Below, piece by piece: positions 22,301 through 64,000 of a stretch of 64,000 nt of DNA (position 1 is the stretch's first letter; each line of letters begins with the position of its first letter). The stretch lies in contig OZ036002.1 of the NCBI GenBank assembly GCA_964035015.1, forward strand, positions 7,627,143 through 7,691,142, read 5' to 3'. Both the position numbers and the translations under genes were made by a program. The DNA comes from Corallium rubrum. Lineage: Eukaryota > Cnidaria > Anthozoa > Scleralcyonacea > Coralliidae. A model generated the notes under the pieces. The model was not told where the DNA came from. It searched no databases and saw only the letters and a list, made by a program, of their open reading frames with translations.

Positions 22301-25300
22301 TTGCAAAATTCAAAATGGCGGATCTATAAGGGCAAAATAAAATTTAATTTGGACACCTGTCACGTGACAGAGCACGCATTCTAGGGAATGCTGCTGACAA
22401 TGATGGCAGAGGCGTAGGAAGCGGGGGGGGGGGGGGCCTGAGCCCCCCCAAAATTTTAAATGGGGGGAGCCCCCCCACCAAAAAAAAAGTCAGGACAAGC
22501 GTTGCTAAATTTAATGATTGTATTAGTACGACTATACAGAGGCTAGGAGAGCAGCTACTTACGGTAATCTACCTACAGGGTTCATCTACACGACAACATG
22601 AGATTTCACAAACGGGTGTAGTGTGATTGCGTGAATAGCATGAAGTGTTAGCCATCCAGTGTTAGCCACATGACATGTGGGCTCTGGGGACGAGAATGGT
22701 TAGATTGGTTCCCAGATTGGTTTAATAATTTCTTCGTTTTTATGTTAAAATTTGAACTATGCTTGCTGTAGAATTACATGAAAAGTTTCCTCAAATTGCT
22801 GCAAATTGTGTTTCCGAGGTTCTAGATTTCAAAGTTTTCCGGGAGAGCACCCCTGAACTCTGCTAAAAATGCGGTCACTGATTATCTGCATATCGACTTC
22901 AGCCCCCCCAACTGTGAATCCGTTCCTACGCCTCTGAATGGTGGCAAAAACAAAAAGATACCAGACACCTAACATGTGACCTAATATTCCCAAGGCCCTA
23001 TGTGAGAAACATGTTTCGAGCTTATTTTGTAAACTCAGCCAGTGAGAAACTCCAAAGGAATTACAAGTTTTAGATTTGGACACCAACTTGCAGACTGGCT
23101 GGAGCTTGTGACTAATTTGAGCTTGTTTGCTTAGTACCTGTCAATCACTTTTCCACTTCCAATTCCATTCATTGCGTCCTTATCACCTTTTAATACATTT
23201 AAAAAGTTCTTTGGAGTGACATCCTAGGAAGAAAGGTGTATTTATATACAATACATGTTTGCTGATCACAAATATAAATGTACAATAAATGCTTTCTCTT
23301 ATTTAAAAAAAAAATTCTTGCAAACTTTGGGCTAATAAATATTTCCATACATTTCCTGTGTAATCTTTTAGTACTCCTTTATACACATCTGGTCCTTTGG
23401 GCTAGAAAAGAAATTTTTGAAGATTAACATAAGAATAATAGATACTAAAGTAACGAAACACAATACTGTACCTTATTTATGATTTTTCCAGGGGTAGGAT
23501 TATCTGCATTATTTGCTATATCATCATACATCATCACAACAATATTTTCATCTGGTATGCCATTCCTGTGAAGTATTTGGTAAGCATGGCAGATGTCCGC
23601 CTATAGAAAAGGAAAGTTTAACAATATTGGGTACTGTACTGTAATTTTAGAATTGGGCAGGGGTGGTGCCATGGATATAGGCCTCAGCCAAGTACCTGGG
23701 CTGTAGGCCGATGTCTACCCTAGATTAATATGCTGTGCTACCATGCAAAAACAGTGCCGTAGCAGGTGCCCCCCCCCCCAAATGTTTCTCAGAAAAATTC
23801 CTAAAAATGAGTTTATTTATTAAATTAAAGTGAAACTGAACCGATTAACTTTAATGTAACTGGAAAACTGACGTGATTTGCAAAATACAAAAAAAAACTT
23901 CGTGCAGACTTTATAATAATGGTACACCAAGTTTTATCCTGAAATAGCAGCTTATTGAACCTGAATTTGAATTTGTACAAACTAAGGGTACCCCCGTAGT
24001 GCTGAATTTGTTCCCCAAAATTTCGAGGGTCTCCCGTGGGAGCTAGTAATCCACAGCTGCCCCCCCCCCCCACACACACACACTCTTTGACATCTTACTA
24101 CGGCACTGAAAAATGTGTGCCTTCACAAGTACATAAGGAAAGGGACAAATGTAAACCTCAGGTGAGTATATCTCTGTTGACTAGCTTTTGAATTTTGCAC
24201 AAAAAAGTTCATAAGGGCTTTCCAATTTATAGGCTTGTTATTACTGTTGGTTTTGACAAATGTTAGAAGTTCATTCCAAAGTTCACAGGTTTGTTTTGAA
24301 CTATGTATTTGATTGGTTATTAGCAACCAAGTAGCCAATCAAATGTGAAAATAAACTTTGGAATGAACTTGGTTGAAGCCAACTGTAATCATAAGTATCC
24401 CAAGCACAATGTGTGAGTATATATATATAGTAATTTGTTATACTATATTCTATTTTATAATCGATTTATTTTATATGGCATAGAAATGCATACTGTTTAA
24501 TAGCATGTAACTGTTCATATCATCTTTCATAAGATCAATATGTATCTATATGACTTGTTCATTGACCATAAAATTCAGCAGTGTTTTACTACTCAAATCA
24601 GTAGAGCGAGACATGGATGATTTTTTTATCGCTTCCGAAGTGTCAGTTTTATTAACCGCAGATCATATTTCAAAGCAATCACGAGGTGTATTCTCATGTA
24701 TCAAACATTTAAAACCCCCTGCTGTGTTCACCTTGCTTAACACTAGAGCAAAAGTTTTCGGATTCACATTGTTTTTTATTCCCATGAGGATGAAAAACAA
24801 TGCGAATCCGGATACTTTTGCTCTAGTGTAAACGTGGTCTAAACAGTAAATTTGATTTTCCTGTATATTTTACGGTATATAACAATGTTTATCCGATGGT
24901 TAAGCGAGGTGAGCACAGCAGGGGGTAATGTAGAGTAGCTGTATTTATTTATATTATTAAAACACTGCTCAATTTTATGGTCAATGAACAAGTCATATAG
25001 ATACATATTGATCTTATGAGAGAGGATATGAACAGTTACATGCTATTAAACAGTATGCATTTCTAGATAGAACGTCCGAAAAACGTCTTGACGGATTATT
25101 AAAGTTGGACCTTTGGTCAGCTGAGAGTTTGAGACGTGATCTAGAAATGTGACACGCCGATCGACCCTCATGTGATTCCGTGTTTCTGGAGGCGTTGTGA
25201 AAACAGCGTATATTAACAGAGACCTACGCAGAAACAAAAATCCGGTCGATATGTTTGAAACAGTTATGCTAACTGACCAGACCATGTTCAAGAAACTTTG

Positions 25301-26132
25301 TTTTATGAAAATTTTGACGTTTTTAATTGGTCAATCGAAGCACGAGTTTAATATTAGGGACTTTAAGCAAGCACAACGACTACGACTACGGCAACATGTT
25401 TGAACAATAGAATTTTATGTCATATACAAAGAGCTTTTGCAAATGACGGTCCCAAGAGTAATTTTCATGCCGTCGCGACTCTGTTGACGACGTAGAAAAA
25501 ATCATTTTTACGTTGCAAAGACAACGCGGAACCTGAGTCACTACAGAAGCCTTGGAAAGGCTTAACCTTACTCTCGCGAATAACGGATTGAACAAGTGTT
25601 TTTCTTCAAGAGTTTAAGAACAAAACGAGCCTGTGCGATTATGTATCTTGAAATTTGGATGTATAAAAACACTGCCATTTAATACCACTCTGAAACTTTC
25701 CACCGTAGCCGTAGTCCGTTGTCCCCAATACCTTGGAATGCAACCTTTCAACAAATACTTTCGCTTTCACATAATAAGACTTGTGATGAAGTAGAGTGCT
25801 ATCATAAATATATAAGTCAATATATAGTGGCAATATAGTTTATACCGTTACAAAGTTGCGTCGGCTAAGAATGGTCTTTCTCAGTGCAACTGCAAGAACT
25901 ATATCATATTGACTAAATAAACAGGATTGTCTCTGCTGAAAACGTTGAGCAAAAGCTGTCACATACAGTTACGCGATTTTATACTATTTAAAATTAATAC
26001 TAATAATACCTGATGTCTGTAGTTGTCCCAAGTGTTGGAACCAGCCGTGAGAAGGGCCCATGTCTTGGCTTCACTAAAACAAACTAAACAAAGGTAGAAA
26101 AGCGAAAAAAGCAAGGCCTTGGCACACGACAT
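13780..26132 (-). CDS. LGMN: Legumain (asparaginyl endopeptidase, C13), 13 exons, complete
   Basis: Exons in transcript order: 26010-26132, 23472-23600, 23351-23401, 23138-23223, 20403-20484, 20129-20191, 19871-19940, 19653-19771, 19454-19543, 18687-18773, 18466-18582, 14952-15119, 13780-13881. All join in frame to 428 residues (human 433). Residues 1-22 look like a signal peptide ([14 protein letters not shown]). The catalytic dyad is H143 (YFSDHG) and C186 (EACESGS), and the family-typical [15 protein letters not shown] follows. The C-terminal half matches the stabilisation/propeptide domain and ends with [13 protein letters not shown]. The enzyme is a lysosomal cysteine protease cutting after Asn (Asp at low pH). 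The longest introns carry a composite Penelope-like element and three hAT-like elements. It is head to head with KIF6. Exon edges are visual calls. Confidence 0.93.
13990..14478. repeat. GAATGGAAGTGAAGT minisatellite in the last legumain intron
   Basis: Units such as GAATGGAAGTGAAGTAGAGT and shortened forms repeat for about 490 bp. One strand is almost free of pyrimidines apart from T, so the array could form purine-strand structures. The long open frames on the opposite strand ([14 protein letters not shown]) are a by-product of the repeat. Confidence 0.9.
14555..14815. repeat. Degenerate CGCTATAAAATGTT repeat
   Basis: Variants of ACGCTATAAAATGTTCC alternate with TATGTTGTAAGATGTT for about 260 bp. 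This is a diverged tandem repeat inside the last legumain intron. No coding sense is visible. Confidence 0.7.
15120..15969. other. Legumain intron 11 segment without an identified feature
   Basis: Apart from short chance frames (15429-15791 on either strand) I see no gene or recognisable repeat in this stretch. Confidence 0.4.
17430..17669 (+). pseudogene. Penelope-like element ORF fragment (C-terminal endonuclease region)
   Basis: The frame reads [19 protein letters not shown] then [12 protein letters not shown] and ends LNSTWRALF. This resembles the C-terminal part of Penelope-like polyproteins, where a GIY-YIG nuclease is followed by an H-x-DH-x-W and R-x-x-ES/A-x-x-I pattern. No start or upstream domains are present. 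An inverted partial copy lies at 17906-18080. It is a truncated relic, not a functional gene. Confidence 0.65.
17784..17813 (+). ncRNA. Hammerhead-ribozyme-like core in Penelope-like repeat
   Basis: CTGATGA is followed by a GGCCTG/CAGGCC stem with a six-base loop, then GAAA: the two conserved boxes and stem II of a hammerhead ribozyme. The same core is at 18200-18229 (+) and 16029-16058 (-); the copy near 17430 (-) has lost the CTGATGA box. I could not place stem III and the NUH cleavage triplet with confidence, so activity is unknown. Confidence 0.5.
18928..19135. repeat. (CTAC)n then (CTAT)n microsatellite
   Basis: More than 40 CTAC units run to about 19110, followed by several CTAT units. 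The array lies in the legumain intron between exons 9 and 10. The YLPTYLPT frames it creates are not genes. Confidence 0.98.
19271..19329. repeat. (AT)n microsatellite
   Basis: About 29 uninterrupted AT dinucleotides within a legumain intron. Confidence 0.95.
20639..21309. mobile_element. hAT-like non-autonomous element, copy 2
   Basis: The termini are CAGTGGTGTAG and its inverse CTACACCACTG, flanked by near-identical 8-bp duplications (ACCATAAT, 20631-20638; ACCGTAAT, 21310-21317). G and C runs lie just inside each end. The interior contains a nested perfect-looking hairpin (20736-20846, around GTCAGTTGTTTGCTGTACAAG) not seen in the other copies. No transposase is encoded. Confidence 0.85.
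21318..22406. other. Legumain intron 4 segment without a clear feature
   Basis: No gene is supported. A phrase like GGATCTATAAGGGCAAAA occurs near 21490 and again near 22320 in the same orientation, hinting at an old duplication or insertion between them whose ends I could not define. Confidence 0.35.
22407..22936. mobile_element. hAT-like non-autonomous element, copy 3
   Basis: The ends CAGAGGCGTAGGAA and TTCCTACGCCTCTG are perfect inverses. Flanking 8-mers AATGATGG (22399-22406) and AATGGTGG (22937-22944) differ at one base. Long G and C runs are followed by the family motif TTGCTGCAAATTGTGTTTCC. No coding capacity. Confidence 0.85.
23752..24108. mobile_element. hAT-like non-autonomous element, copy 4
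   Basis: The ends CAGTGCCGTAG and CTACGGCACTG are inverse, with C-rich runs inside at both ends. Target duplication is unclear because both flanks are A-rich. It lies in legumain intron 1. Confidence 0.7.
24267..24370. mobile_element. Short palindromic MITE
   Basis: AAGTTCATTCCAAAGTT at the left is matched in reverse by AACTTTGGAATGAACTT at the right, with a second inverted pair around GATTGGTTATTAGCAACC inside. A related left half may precede it near 24130. Confidence 0.6.
24483..25063. mobile_element. Long foldback element with TA target duplication
   Basis: The ends GAAATGCATACTG and CAGTATGCATTTC are inverse and each is bordered by TA. The inverted similarity continues for about 120 bp (for example ACTTGTTCATTGACCATAAA). 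Further inside are two more inverted pairs: CCCCTGCTGTGTTCACC and CACTAGAGCAAAAGT (24741 to 24829). The whole 581 bp can fold on itself. TA duplication points to the Tc1/mariner group, but no transposase is present. Confidence 0.75.
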
Positions 26133-26914
26133 CTTGCCTTCCCAGAATCACGAGACTAACAGAACGTCTTGGCTTCCAACAAAACCTTTTAGGCTGTTTT
26201 GTGCGGAAACGGAAACTGTCATCTGTTTAAAATTTTAATTCAGGTCAAGGGCATTTTCATGACGATTTATTTAAATCGATTTATACTGTATATTATTAAT
26301 AACTGAGTAAATGGATAAATAGATAGAGAGGAAGGAAGGAAGGAAGGAAGGAAGGAAGGAAGGAAGGAAGGAAGGAAGGAAGGAAAGAAGGAAGGAAGGA
26401 AGGAAGGAAGGAAGGAAGGAAGGAAGGAAGGAAGGAAGGAAGGAAGGAAGGAAGGAAGGAAGGAAGGAAGGAAGGAAGGAAGGAAGGAAGGAAGGAAGAA
26501 AGGAAGGAAAAGGAGGAAAAGGAGGGAAAGGAGGAAGGGAAGGAAGGGAAGGAAGGAAGGGAAGGCAAGGAAGGGAAGAAAGGAAGGAAGGGAGGGGAGG
26601 GAAGGGAGGAAAGGAAGGGAAGGAAGGGAGGAAGGAAAAGAAAGAGGATGGATAAAAGAAATAAGGATGAATGGATAGAATTAGGAATAAGAAGGAATGG
26701 AAAAAAGAAAGGAGATTAGACTGACCAGTCAAAGGACAGGGCAAGGAAGAAGGAGCGGAGATAAGACCCTGGGTACGAGATCTGTTGCTTTGTTGTCAAG
26801 GTTTGGTTGTCCCAAACTTCAAATGGGACATCATGGCAAGAGTTTATAGCACAATAAAGACAATTTGCGAATGAAACTGAACACAAACAAGTATATCTGA
26901 GTGTAGACTACAAT
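26133..26914. promoter_or_regulatory. Head-to-head region of legumain and KIF6 with GGAA array
   Basis: The two start codons lie 782 bp apart and diverge. The middle is filled by the GGAA array described separately, so promoter elements should lie at 26133-26325 and 26760-26914. No TATA box is convincing. Regulatory role is inferred from position only. Confidence 0.4.
26327..26640. repeat. (GGAA)n array decaying into GGGAA variants
   Basis: About 45 nearly pure GGAA units run to roughly 26510, then interrupted GGAAA, GGGAAGGA and GGGAGG forms continue to about 26640. GGAA is the core binding site of ETS transcription factors, and the array lies between two divergent genes. The long Ser/Phe/Pro frames on the opposite strand are artefacts. 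Confidence 0.97.
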
Positions 26915-63625
<36,711 letters not shown>

Positions 63626-63898
63626 GTAAATATACTTGGTGAAATATTTCTCGTACTAATTATGATCCATATGAAGACCATTATAAGAGGGCATTCAGAC
63701 ATTGCATACCTGCGCCAGCAGGTTATTGAGATCCCAGTTTTTAAAGTTATGCTATACCGGGTTGCTTGTTTAATACCGGTTATATACTTATCTAATTTTC
63801 AACCAAATTAAACCAAAATTTATTGGCTTGATCCTTGGTCTGTGATCAATCTTTTTGCAAATTTTCATGAAAACCTGTCCAGTATTTGGGGAGATATC

Positions 63899-64000
<102 letters not shown>

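Overview
The window is nuclear DNA from an animal. Genes are split by many GT-AG introns, several genes are single-exon, and the space between them is packed with transposons, foldback elements and microsatellites. The gene set (KIF6, legumain, APLF, TSNAX, a Kelch-like protein) is metazoan. The repeat types (hAT-like elements with G/C runs, TAGCCTGCG-tipped elements, Penelope-like and Polinton-derived elements) remind me of an anthozoan cnidarian such as a stony coral, but that placement is from memory and is not proven here.

Layout. 0.4-3 kb: two DNA transposons with target-site duplications. 4.6-6.5 kb: a single-exon BTB-BACK-Kelch gene (+). 8.5-12.9 kb: TSNAX (-) and APLF (+) diverge from a ~400 bp shared upstream region. 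13.8-26.1 kb: a complete 13-exon legumain gene (-), with introns holding a composite Penelope-like element, hAT-like elements and microsatellites. 26.9 kb to beyond the right edge: the kinesin KIF6 (+), 18 exons recovered in frame (536 codons), the 3' part lying outside the window. Legumain and KIF6 are head to head across a long GGAA array.

The last KIF6 intron in the window (39082-63440, 24.4 kb) is a landscape of its own. It starts with a 6,715-bp palindromic mobile element bounded by a 6-bp target duplication; each arm carries a zinc-finger/packaging-type ATPase gene. It then holds a single-exon coiled-coil-like gene, three single-exon MARVEL-domain paralogues (one antisense), many foldback elements, LINE ends, a 5S-like SINE and a 17-bp minisatellite rich in NotI sites.

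Most interesting: (1) the palindromic Polinton/Maverick-like derivative, whose arms (2,830 and 2,831 bp) are nearly identical, one ATPase copy being broken by a single missing G; (2) a 26-bp palindrome made only of two transposon tips with a perfect 9-bp target duplication; (3) a composite Penelope-like element with repeated hammerhead-type cores and a 17-bp target duplication. TSNAX and APLF link to RNA processing and DNA end joining, legumain is a lysosomal protease, and KIF6 is a ciliary-type kinesin; no operon-like joint function is implied. All splice sites were placed by eye from GT-AG signals, reading frame and recalled family sequence.
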